This document shows positions 1-5,789 of a stretch of DNA of 6,626 nt, piece by piece (the first letter of the stretch is position 1; each line of letters begins with the position of its first letter). Below the pieces are notes generated by a model. That model had not been told where the DNA came from and ran no database searches. It worked only from the letters and a program-made list of their open reading frames with translations. A program made the position numbers and the translations under genes. The stretch is from NCBI GenBank assembly GCA_017451665.1, contig JAFTNX010000189.1, positions 1-6,626 on the forward strand. Reading direction: 5' to 3'. This DNA is from Oscillospiraceae bacterium. GTDB lineage: Bacteria; Bacillota; Clostridia; Oscillospirales; Ruminococcaceae.

Positions 1-521
1 AGATTCCAGCAACATCAAAAACTGTTGGGATGAAAAAAGCAAAGGTTATGGCAGAGAGAATACGGGAAATCAATCCCGATTGCGACGCTGTGGACGTTGA
101 GCTTTTTTACATTGAGGAAACAAAAAATCAGATTGATTTATCACAGTTTGATTATGTAGTTGACGCTGTGGACACCGTTTCTGCTAAAATTCTTCTTGTT
201 GAGGAATGCGACAGACTTGGCGTGCCGATTATTTCATCAATGGGCACAGGAAACAAGCTTGACGCTACAAAATTCAAGGTTTCAGATATCTATAAAACAA
301 GTGTATGCCCTCTTGCGAGAGTTATGAGGCTTGAACTTAAAAAACGTGGAATTAAAAAGCTGAAATGCCTGTGGAGTGACGAACAGCCGAAAGTTCCTTT
401 TGAAACAGGCGAACAAGAAGATGCACACAAAAGGCATATTCCTGCAAGCATATCCTACGTTCCGTCGGTGGCAGGGCTTATTATTGCAGGAGAAGTTATC
501 AAGGATATTTCGGGGATTTAA
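1..521 (+). CDS. tcdA: tRNA threonylcarbamoyladenosine dehydratase TcdA (E1-like, ThiF/MoeB family), 5' truncated
   Basis: This is the C-terminal 172 residues of a TcdA/CsdL-type enzyme, which uses ATP to cyclise t6A37 of ANN-decoding tRNAs to ct6A in the cytoplasm. The reading frame is open to the left edge (first full codon at 3). The residues before the Met at 30 read IPATSKTVG and match the family's stretch after the nucleotide-binding loop, so that Met is internal and the real start lies outside. Visible parts are the E1-like D-A-V-D-T segment (window residues 54-58), whose first Asp serves nucleotide/Mg binding in the superfamily; the SSMGTGNK segment (78-85); and S-V-C-P-L-A-R (100-106), the usual Firmicute form of this region. 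Roughly 70-80 N-terminal residues with the glycine-rich ATP motif are missing through window truncation, not gene decay. trmB follows 25 nt downstream with no terminator between, so the two are probably co-transcribed. MoeB or ThiF are less likely because no zinc CxxC pairs are seen. Confidence 0.9.
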   Translation, partial: IPATSKTVGMKKAKVMAERIREINPDCDAVDVELFYIEETKNQIDLSQFDYVVDAVDTVSAKILLVEECDRLGVPIISSMGTGNKLDATKFKVSDIYKTSVCPLARVMRLELKKRGIKKLKCLWSDEQPKVPFETGEQEDAHKRHIPASISYVPSVAGLIIAGEVIKDISGI

Positions 522-532
522 GCCCCTTTAAG

Positions 533-538
533 AAAGGA
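533..538 (+). promoter_or_regulatory. Ribosome binding site of trmB
   Basis: AAAGGA lies 8 nt before the ATG at 547. It supports that start over the second in-frame ATG at 553, which would be 14 nt away. Confidence 0.7.
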
Positions 539-546
539 TTTTTAAT

Positions 547-1221
547 ATGAGAATGCGACGCAAAAAGCACCTTGAAGAAAGGCTTGCTGATTGTAAGGAC
601 CTGATTGTTTTTATGGATTTGGAGGACAGAAACTATAATCAGGCTGACAGTTTCAGAGATTATATTGACTGCAAGGAATTGTTTGGAAACGACAACCCTA
701 TTCATATGGAGGTTGGCTGTGGAAAAGGTCAGTTTGCTTGTGAAATAGCTTTGCAGAACCCTGACATCAATTTTCTGGCAGTTGAAAAAAGCAGTAACGT
801 TATAGTTGACGCTGCTGAAAAAGCACAGGCTATGGGAATTACAAACCTGAAATTTTTAAGAGGTGGCGCTGAATACCTGCCTTGTTTTGTACCCGAAAAA
901 ATCATCGACAGAATTTATCTTAATTTCAGCTGTCCTTTCCCTAAAAAAAGATACGCTTCCCACAGACTCACCCACAAGGTTTTTCTTGAAATCTACGAAA
1001 AGCTTATGAAGGACGGTGCTGAAATCTGGCAGAAAACAGACAATCTTCACTTTTTTGAATTTTCAATTGAGAGCTTTTCTGAATACGGCTTTACCATCAA
1101 GAATGTTTCACTTGACTTGCACAACAGCGATTTTGAAGGAAACATTATGACAGAATATGAAAAGAGATTTTCTGGTATGGGAATGCCTATTTACAGACTT
1201 GAGGCTTATCTTAAAAAATAA
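547..1221 (+). CDS. trmB: tRNA (guanine-N7-)-methyltransferase TrmB, clostridial variant
   Basis: This 224-residue class I SAM-dependent methyltransferase should make m7G at position 46 in the variable loop of tRNA. The SAM motif is M-E-V-G-C-G-K-G (54-61), followed by the acidic strand-2 end A-V-E-K (78-81). The family block I-Y-L-N-F-S-x-P-x-P-K-K-R (123-135) is followed by the H-R-L-T tRNA/active-site stretch (139-142), K-T-D (163-165), and the C-terminal T-E-Y-E (202-205), which matches the conserved Thr and Glu of the family. Length is normal (about 210-240). Two departures stand out: the Asp of the usual D-P-W signature is Cys129 (with Phe131 for Trp), and the acidic residue usually found near strand 4 is replaced in R-G-G-A-E (105-109). 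Similar variants are, from memory, common in Clostridia, so this is probably a lineage subtype. A good Shine-Dalgarno supports the ATG at 547. It pairs with upstream tcdA as a tRNA-modification unit. Confidence 0.92.
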   Translation: MRMRRKKHLEERLADCKDLIVFMDLEDRNYNQADSFRDYIDCKELFGNDNPIHMEVGCGKGQFACEIALQNPDINFLAVEKSSNVIVDAAEKAQAMGITNLKFLRGGAEYLPCFVPEKIIDRIYLNFSCPFPKKRYASHRLTHKVFLEIYEKLMKDGAEIWQKTDNLHFFEFSIESFSEYGFTIKNVSLDLHNSDFEGNIMTEYEKRFSGMGMPIYRLEAYLKK

Positions 1222-1225
1222 CACA

Positions 1226-1253
1226 AAAACGGCTACCCGAAAGTAGCCGTTTT
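1226..1253. terminator. Bidirectional intrinsic terminator between trmB and the unknown 88-residue gene
   Basis: CGGCTAC (1230-1236) pairs with GTAGCCG (1243-1249) around the loop CCGAAA. The stem is extended by AAAA/TTTT to 11 bp. Read on the plus strand it ends in TTTTCTTTT; read on the minus strand it ends in five Ts from the As at 1225-1229. It begins 4 nt after the trmB stop and ends 3 nt before the minus-strand stop at 1257, so it can serve both converging operons. Confidence 0.88.
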
Positions 1254-1256
1254 CTT

Positions 1257-1523
1257 TTATTCATCCATTTCTAACTGGGATTTTTCAAGAGAAATCTGAA
1301 TTTCAAGCTTTGAAATAGTTTTCTCAAAATCACCTTTTTCGTATCCGAAGAATTTCGCCTTCTTGGGATAATCCACATTGTCGCGAATGGGGATATTATA
1401 GGTCAGTCCGTTTTTCTTGTTGTAGTTTGCCCTTTTTAAATCTACAAGGTGACGGTTAAGACAGTCAATATATTCCATAGCAGATTTTTTGTCAAGGCCT
1501 CCGAAAATCGTTGTGCCAATCAT
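1257..1523 (-). CDS. Small protein of unknown function with two DivIVA-like motifs
   Basis: I do not recognise this 88-residue soluble protein as a named family. It is predicted real because it starts in a TAATG overlap with the stop of the upstream EF-G-like gene (1-nt shared base) and stops just before a terminator. No good Shine-Dalgarno precedes the ATG, which fits translational coupling. The N-terminal part has F-G-G-L-D-K-K-S-A-M-E-Y-I-D-C-L (7-22) and the C-terminal part F-F-G-Y-E-K-G-D-F-E-K-T-I-S-K-L (58-73). Both resemble the F-x-G-Y-x-x-x-x-V-x-x-F-L-x-x-L motif at the start of DivIVA/GpsB proteins and align with each other with shared F, G, K, I and L. A basic middle region (about 30-57) separates them, and the tail (68-88) is charged and probably helical. 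There is no signal peptide or membrane segment. A link to cell-pole or division factors is only a guess from motif shape; a translation-linked role is equally open from context. Confidence 0.75.
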   Translation of the reverse strand: MIGTTIFGGLDKKSAMEYIDCLNRHLVDLKRANYNKKNGLTYNIPIRDNVDYPKKAKFFGYEKGDFEKTISKLEIQISLEKSQLEMDE

Positions 1524-3607
1524 TAGTCCATAATTGCGTTTTTAGCAATTACATCTCCTACAAGCTGTGGAGGGAGCTGTTCGTAGCGTACTCTTTCAAA
1601 AGTAAACTCGCCTCTGCCCTGTGTCATCTGACGGAGAACAAGTGCAAAGTCCTGCATTTCTGCCATAGGAACTTCTGCAACAACCTCTGTAAGTCCAACC
1701 TTATTTGCAGGATTCATACCAAGAACTCTGCCACGCTTTTTATTGAGTTCGCCCATAATGTCACCTGTATTGTCATCAGGAACGATAACATTCAAAGCAC
1801 CGATAGGTTCAAGGATAACAGGTTCAGCCTGCTTCAGACCTTCCTTATATGCGATAGATGCAGCCATCTTGAACGCCATTTCTGATGAGTCAACAGCGTG
1901 GTATGAACCGTCAACGAGAATTGCCTTGAGTCCCACAACCGGGAAGCCTGCAAGAACGCCCTTCTTTACGCAGTCCTGAAGTCCCTTTTCAACTGCCGGG
2001 AAGAAGTTCTTAGGAACAGCACCACCGAATACCTTTTCTTCAAAGATAAGTTCGTCAGAAATACAAGGTTCAAATTCAATCCATACGTCACCGTACTGTC
2101 CGTGACCACCTGACTGTTTCTTATGTTTACCCTGAACTTTAACTTTCTTTCTGATAGTTTCCTTATATGAAATCTTAGGATTTTCAAGGTTAACCTTAGC
2201 ACCGAAGTCGCTTTCAAGTTTTCCTAAAGCAGCGTCAAGGTGAAGTCCGCCAAGACCAGCAAGAATCATTTCGTTAGTTTCAACGTCGTGAGTATAAGTA
2301 ATAGTCAAATCTTCTTCAAGGAGTCTTGAAATAGCTGTTGAAATCTTACTTTCGTCGCCCTGTGCCTTAGCCTTTGCAGCCATTTTATAGCAAGGCTTAG
2401 GGAAACTGATAGTTTCAAGCTTAACAACTCTTGAAGGGTCGCAGATTGTATCGTTTGTAGAAACATTCATCTTGGCAGCAACAACGATGTCACCACAGCC
2501 AGCCTCTGAAACTTCTTCAGTTTTCTTTCCGAAGAGGTTCATAAGCTTACCAACCTTTTCAGTGTTTCCTGTTGTAGCATTAACTACTTCCTTACCTGCA
2601 ACAAGCTTTCCACTGAATACCTTGATATATGACATCTTTCCTACGAATGGGTCAGCTACTGTCTTGAATACAAACGCTGAAAGTGGTGCATTTTCATCGC
2701 ACTCGATTTCAACCATATCGCCGTCAGCTGTTTCACCGATTTTCTTTTCCTTTTCGATTGGAGCAGGAAGAAGAAGTGAAATTTCCTTCAGAAGCATATC
2801 AACGCCTGCAAGTGTTGTAGAAGAAACACAGGTAACAGGTGTAATAATACCCTTATTCATACCGTTATGGATACCGTCGATAATTTCCTTCTGAGTAAAT
2901 GGTTCACCTGAGAAGAACTTTTCAAAAAGTGCTTCGTCGGTTTCAGCAACAGCCTCAGACACAGCTTCAACAAGACCGTCAATTCTGTATCCCATCTTTT
3001 CAGAAACTTCAGTAGTAGGCATTTCAGTTTCAACAGCGTTTCCGTATTCGTCGTACTTATATGCCTTCATTTCAATAAGGTTTACATAAGAAACAATTCT
3101 TCTGTCAGCGATAACAGGTACAACAACAGGACAAACTGTTGGTCCGAATTCAGCCTTAAGCTGTGTAAGAACGTTATTGAAGTTAGCGTTATCGTCGTCA
3201 AGCTTTGTTACAACGAACATTCTTGGCTTGCCTGTTTCAACAGCGTAGTCATAAGCCTTATGTGTGCCGACCTTAACGCCTGATTTACCAGAAACTGTGA
3301 TAAGTACAGAACCACTTGCGAAAATTCCTTCCATCATTTCGCCTGCAAAGTCAAAAAGTCCAGGTGTATCAAGGAGATTAACCTTGAATTCGTCCTTTTC
3401 AAAGCTTGAAAGTGATGTATATATTGAACATTTTCTTTTGATTTCCTCAGCGTTATAGTCGGAAACTGTATTTCCGTCAAGAACCTTACCAAGTCTGTCA
3501 GATGCGCCACTCTTATAAAGCAAAGCCTCACAAAGTGAAGTCTTTCCTGAGCCTGCGTGACCTGCAACAGCTAAGTTTTTAATTTTGGTACAATCGTATT
3601 TTTTCAA
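1523..3607 (-). CDS. Elongation factor G-like GTPase (EF-G paralogue)
   Basis: This is a full-length, 694-residue EF-G-type translational GTPase, numbered from the TTG at 3607. G1 is G-H-A-G-S-G-K-T-S (16-24), G3 D-T-P-G-L-F-D-F (80-87), G4 T-K-L-D (134-137) and G5 near C-V-S-S (260-263). Domain II covers about 305-375. Domain IV carries Q-S-G-G-H-G-Q-Y-G-D-V (498-508) and its tip G-S-Y-H-A-V-D-S-S-E keeps the translocation-loop His (His570). Domain V starts near L-E-P-I (599). The N-terminus, the G1 form and the missing His after DTPG (Leu84) place it with the EF-G-like/EF-G2 paralogues of Firmicutes rather than canonical FusA, so its ribosomal role is not settled. The TTG start is chosen because AGGAG sits 8 nt before it and the protein then begins K-K-Y-D like relatives. 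An in-frame ATG at 3643 and TTG at 3652 would add 12 or 15 residues but have no ribosome binding site. It has its own promoter and is coupled to the downstream 88-residue gene. Confidence 0.9.
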   Translation of the reverse strand: MKKYDCTKIKNLAVAGHAGSGKTSLCEALLYKSGASDRLGKVLDGNTVSDYNAEEIKRKCSIYTSLSSFEKDEFKVNLLDTPGLFDFAGEMMEGIFASGSVLITVSGKSGVKVGTHKAYDYAVETGKPRMFVVTKLDDDNANFNNVLTQLKAEFGPTVCPVVVPVIADRRIVSYVNLIEMKAYKYDEYGNAVETEMPTTEVSEKMGYRIDGLVEAVSEAVAETDEALFEKFFSGEPFTQKEIIDGIHNGMNKGIITPVTCVSSTTLAGVDMLLKEISLLLPAPIEKEKKIGETADGDMVEIECDENAPLSAFVFKTVADPFVGKMSYIKVFSGKLVAGKEVVNATTGNTEKVGKLMNLFGKKTEEVSEAGCGDIVVAAKMNVSTNDTICDPSRVVKLETISFPKPCYKMAAKAKAQGDESKISTAISRLLEEDLTITYTHDVETNEMILAGLGGLHLDAALGKLESDFGAKVNLENPKISYKETIRKKVKVQGKHKKQSGGHGQYGDVWIEFEPCISDELIFEEKVFGGAVPKNFFPAVEKGLQDCVKKGVLAGFPVVGLKAILVDGSYHAVDSSEMAFKMAASIAYKEGLKQAEPVILEPIGALNVIVPDDNTGDIMGELNKKRGRVLGMNPANKVGLTEVVAEVPMAEMQDFALVLRQMTQGRGEFTFERVRYEQLPPQLVGDVIAKNAIMD

Positions 3608-3615
3608 GTGTATCT

Positions 3616-3620
3616 CTCCT
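3616..3620 (-). promoter_or_regulatory. Ribosome binding site deciding the TTG start of the EF-G-like gene
   Basis: On the minus strand AGGAG is followed by 8 nt (AGATACAC) and the TTG at 3607-3605. No comparable site precedes the in-frame ATG at 3643-3641 or the TTG at 3652-3650, so this site sets the start. Confidence 0.75.
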
Positions 3621-3642
3621 GTCTGTGTGTTTTTGTTGTTCA

Positions 3643-3652
3643 TAATGCACAA
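3643..3652. repeat. Left arm of a 10-bp inverted repeat in the divergent intergenic region
   Basis: TAATGCACAA is the exact reverse complement of TTGTGCATTA at 3757-3766. This arm lies in the predicted leader of the EF-G-like mRNA, just downstream of its expected transcription start. It may be an operator half or chance in AT-rich DNA. Confidence 0.4.
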
Positions 3653-3674
3653 TAATTACAAACATCATACGTTA

Positions 3675-3703
3675 ATTATATATTATTTTTACATAAATTG
3701 CAA
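3675..3703 (-). promoter_or_regulatory. Sigma-A type promoter of the EF-G-like operon
   Basis: On the minus strand the -35 box is TTGCAA (3703-3698) and the -10 box a perfect TATAAT (3680-3675), with a 17-nt spacer. Transcription should start near 3664-3669, giving a leader of about 60 nt before the TTG start. The flanking DNA is very AT-rich. This was judged by eye. Confidence 0.75.
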
Positions 3704-3756
3704 GCGAATATATAAATATTTTTATCGTGATTATTAACAAATTATCTATTTATTAG

Positions 3757-3766
3757 TTGTGCATTA
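3757..3766. repeat. Right arm of the 10-bp inverted repeat
   Basis: TTGTGCATTA matches 3643-3652 in inverted orientation over all 10 bases, with 104 bp between arms. This arm ends 23 bp upstream of the -35 box of the plus-strand promoter, a position where an activator or distal operator could bind. Confidence 0.4.
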
Positions 3767-3789
3767 CACATAAAGGCAAGCATTTGTCC

Positions 3790-3818
3790 TTGAAATAACC
3801 CACGAAATATGGTATACT
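3790..3818 (+). promoter_or_regulatory. Sigma-A type promoter of the 88-residue plus-strand gene
   Basis: TTGAAA (3790-3795) and TATACT (3813-3818) are separated by exactly 17 nt. The start of transcription is expected near 3824-3826, about 21-23 nt before the ATG at 3847. It is divergent from the EF-G-like promoter, with 86 bp between the two -35 boxes. Confidence 0.78.
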
Positions 3819-3833
3819 TTAGTAAAATATGTT

Positions 3834-3839
3834 GAGGAG
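3834..3839 (+). promoter_or_regulatory. Ribosome binding site fixing the start at 3847
   Basis: GAGGAG lies 7 nt before the ATG at 3847. The earlier in-frame ATG at 3829 sits just upstream of this site and almost at the predicted transcription start, so it is not a plausible start. Confidence 0.75.
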
Positions 3840-3846
3840 AATTAAA

Positions 3847-4113
3847 ATGGCTGAAAGAATTTTTGATATACCCGGTTTTACATTTTTTGCTGAAAAAAAT
3901 AATTTTTCGGGAAGTGCGTTAAAGACATTCAACTATAAAATATGGTTCGGTGAGGAATTTACCGTCAGGGTATGGTATGGTGTAAACTGTTTTAGCTGTA
4001 CTGCGCCTGAGGATATAGTTGCTGAAAAAAGCTTTGAATTCAAAGCTGAAAGTCTTGTGGAAATTGAAAAATGGCTTGAAGGTCAGCTTGAAGAATTCAA
4101 AAATAAAAACTAA
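3847..4113 (+). CDS. Aromatic-rich 88-residue protein of unknown function
   Basis: I do not recognise a named family. The gene is convincing because it has its own promoter, a strong ribosome binding site and a terminator right behind it, so it is probably a single-gene transcript. The protein is cytosolic by appearance: no signal peptide and no membrane helix. It is unusually rich in aromatic residues (12 Phe, 3 Trp, 2 Tyr of 88). The N-terminal two thirds look like short beta strands (I-P-G-F-T-F-F at 8-14, N-Y-K-I-W-F at 29-34, F-T-V-R-V-W-Y at 38-44), then a C-F-S-C pair (48-51), and a C-terminal acidic amphipathic helix (about 66-85, containing E-I-E-K-W-L). That strands-then-helix plan suggests a small alpha+beta domain. 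The CxxC could bind a metal or be redox active, but with only two Cys this is a guess. The start at 3847 is chosen over 3829 because of the ribosome binding site. Confidence 0.78.
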   Translation: MAERIFDIPGFTFFAEKNNFSGSALKTFNYKIWFGEEFTVRVWYGVNCFSCTAPEDIVAEKSFEFKAESLVEIEKWLEGQLEEFKNKN

Positions 4114-4118
4114 CAAAA

Positions 4119-4143
4119 AAGTCTGAGAAAAACTCTCAGACTT
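4119..4143. terminator. Bidirectional terminator overlapping the stop codon of the ABM gene
   Basis: AGTCTGAGA (4120-4128) pairs with TCTCAGACT (4134-4142) around the loop AAAAC, plus one more A-T pair, giving a 10-bp stem. The plus-strand tail is TCTTTTTT; on the minus strand the As at 4115-4120 give a run of Ts. The TGA stop of the minus-strand ABM gene (4138-4136) is inside the right arm. It ends both the plus-strand unknown gene and the minus-strand transporter operon. Confidence 0.88.
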
Positions 4144-4435
4144 CTTTTTTATCCACATATCGTTCAACTCTCATACGGAGTTTATATTTTTCACGCAAAG
4201 TAGCGATTTCCTTCATCATATCGGTTTTATGGTGAAAGTCGATTGCCTCTTCATCACGCCAGCGGTCAATGAGCAGAACTGTTTCTTGGTCATCAAGCGG
4301 GAAGAAATATTCATAACGCTCGTTTCCCTCTTCGTTACGGATTTTTTCAACAAGACCAGAAGAAACCATTTCCTCTGCGAATTTTCTTGCGTTTCCGTTT
4401 TTTCCTGAATAATAGATATTAACTGTTATGCTCAT
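4136..4435 (-). CDS. Antibiotic biosynthesis monooxygenase (ABM) domain protein, YgiN-like
   Basis: This 99-residue protein has the length and pattern of single-domain ABM proteins, small ferredoxin-like folds that work as dimers and act as cofactor-poor oxygenases, quinol oxidases or, in some cases, haem-binding enzymes. Visible are the first strand T-V-N-I-Y-Y (4-9), a helix with A-R-K-F-A-E-E-M (about 15-22), a strand with R-Y-E-Y-F-F-P (about 39-45), the E-T-V-L-L-I-D-R-W strand (about 50-58), a D-E-E-A-I-D-F-H-H helix, and a last strand M-R-V-E-R-Y. The substrate cannot be told. The ATG at 4435 is chosen over the GTG at 4438 because AAGGAG (4448-4443) is 7 nt before the ATG. That site and the start lie inside the end of the MATE gene (17-nt overlap), so translation is probably coupled. 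It is the last gene of the operon. Oxidation or clearance of the MATE substrate is a context guess. Confidence 0.82.
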   Translation of the reverse strand: MSITVNIYYSGKNGNARKFAEEMVSSGLVEKIRNEEGNERYEYFFPLDDQETVLLIDRWRDEEAIDFHHKTDMMKEIATLREKYKLRMRVERYVDKKEV

Positions 4436-5789
4436 CACTATTCTCCTTAAAACTTAAAAATCCTCGTGGCACCCACAAATTCTTAAAGTAAAATACAAGG
4501 GACATAATTGCTGAAACCGTCCAGCCCACAGGCCACGACAACCATATTCCTGTTGAGCTATTAAGCAAATCAGAAAGCACAAAGCTTAAAACTACTCTTA
4601 TAATAAGGTCTGTGAAAGTAGCCACCATAAAGGTTTTCATAGCCCCTGCCCCACGCAGAACTCCGTCGCAAAGGAGCTTCATTGAGATTACTATATAAAA
4701 AGGTGAGGCAATTCTCAAAAATGTACAGCCGACCTTTATAGCCTCTGCGCTTTCGCCCTTTTTCATAAAAAGTCCCAAGAAAAATTCAGGCGCTAAAAGA
4801 AACAAAGCTGTAAAAGGTATTACCACGCAGGCACAGATTGCTACGCTTGATTTAAAGCCTTTTTTAATTCTCGGTAGCTGTTTTGCACCGATATTCTGTG
4901 CAGTAAAGGAGGACATCGCATTTCCAAGTGCTGCGAATGACATAATTCCGAAGGTGTTGAGTTTGATTGCTGCTGAATAACCTGCTACAACTGACGAGCC
5001 GTAGCTGTTAATAAGCGTCTGAATAAACAGATTTCCCACAGAAACAAAGCTCTGCTGTAAAATACTCGGAACGGTTACTGTGACTATTCTTGAAAAAATT
5101 GACAGGTCAAAGATTTTTGGCTTGTGTTCGCATTTGATTTTTTTGATTTTAACAAAAACAACTATAAGTGAAAGTATTGATGCAAGTCCCTGAGCAATAA
5201 AGGTTGCCCAGCCGACACCTCTTACTCCCCATTCAAAAACAATAACAAAAACAAGGTCAAGAATGATATTCAGCACCGACGAAAAAATCAACAGATAAAG
5301 AGGCGTTTTTGAGTCGCCGATTGCAGTAAAAATTCCCGAGGCTATATTATACATAAAGAGCAGTGGCAGTCCCAGAGTATAAATTCCTAAGTAAGCCGAG
5401 CCGTCGTCGAAAATGTTTTTCGGAGTGTCAAGGAGTTTTAACATTCCGTCGCAGAAAACAAGTCCTACACCTGCAAGAAAAATGCTCAACACAAGCGTCA
5501 TCACCAGAGCAGTATTCACAGCAGTTTTCATTCGTGTCAGCTTTCGACTTCCAAAAAGCTGTGAAACAATTACCGACGAGCCGATATTACAGCCTACGGC
5601 AAATGCCATAAAAATCATTGTTATCGGGTATGATGCACCTACTGCTGCCAGTGCGTTTTCCCCTGCAAATTTTCCTGCAATAACGCTGTCGCAGATGTTA
5701 TACATCTGCTGAAATGCCACGCTTATAAGCAAAGGTACAGAAAATTTTATCAGAGCAGGGGTTATTTTTCCTTTAGTAAGTTCAACCAT
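4419..5789 (-). CDS. MATE family multidrug/toxin efflux transporter
   Basis: This 456-residue membrane protein is a complete MATE-family antiporter, normally exporting cationic or other amphipathic compounds in exchange for Na+ or H+. Two homologous halves (about 14-175 and 235-400) give about 12 membrane helices. The N-terminus M-V-E-L-T-K-G-K-I-T-P-A-L-I-K-F-S-V-P is typical for clostridial members. In helix 1 Asp34 (Y-N-I-C-D-S) sits at the position of the conserved ion-coupling Asp of NorM-type proteins. The helix 2 region has A-A-V-G-A-S-Y-P (48-55), and the C-terminal half has A-A-L-G-N-A-M-S-S-F-T-A-Q-N-I-G-A, the equivalent of the motif following helix 8. Length is normal. The ATG directly follows the TAA stop of the Cys-rich gene with no gap and only a weak GGTGAT as ribosome binding site, so expression should depend on the upstream genes. 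The substrate is unknown. Confidence 0.93.
   Translation of the reverse strand: MVELTKGKITPALIKFSVPLLISVAFQQMYNICDSVIAGKFAGENALAAVGASYPITMIFMAFAVGCNIGSSVIVSQLFGSRKLTRMKTAVNTALVMTLVLSIFLAGVGLVFCDGMLKLLDTPKNIFDDGSAYLGIYTLGLPLLFMYNIASGIFTAIGDSKTPLYLLIFSSVLNIILDLVFVIVFEWGVRGVGWATFIAQGLASILSLIVVFVKIKKIKCEHKPKIFDLSIFSRIVTVTVPSILQQSFVSVGNLFIQTLINSYGSSVVAGYSAAIKLNTFGIMSFAALGNAMSSFTAQNIGAKQLPRIKKGFKSSVAICACVVIPFTALFLLAPEFFLGLFMKKGESAEAIKVGCTFLRIASPFYIVISMKLLCDGVLRGAGAMKTFMVATFTDLIIRVVLSFVLSDLLNSSTGIWLSWPVGWTVSAIMSLVFYFKNLWVPRGFLSFKENSDEHNS

Noticed and set aside
499..1050. Minus-strand open frames of 68 and 64 codons over trmB
   Set aside because: They are antisense to clear TrmB motifs and have no initiation signals.
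1511..1885. A 124-codon plus-strand open frame spanning the junction of the two minus-strand genes
   Set aside because: It is antisense to two well-supported coupled genes, and its translation (many Cys, His and Asn) resembles no protein family.
2472..2894. A 140-codon open frame on the plus strand, rich in Ser, Thr and Pro
   Set aside because: It lies wholly antisense to the EF-G-like gene, has low-complexity composition typical of a shadow frame, and no ribosome binding site or family match was seen.
3608..3846. Possible riboswitch or small RNA in the 239-bp divergent intergenic region
   Set aside because: The leader of the EF-G-like gene is only about 60 nt and AT-rich, with no stable stems or known riboswitch core seen; promoters and the short inverted repeat explain the region.
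3919..4167. A minus-strand open frame of 82 codons opposite the aromatic-rich gene
   Set aside because: It runs through the terminator hairpin and the end of the ABM gene; the plus-strand gene has promoter, ribosome binding site and terminator, so this one is a shadow.
5363..5712. Two overlapping plus-strand open frames of 82 and 99 codons
   Set aside because: Both are antisense to the MATE gene, whose sequence is strongly conserved; no start signals were seen.
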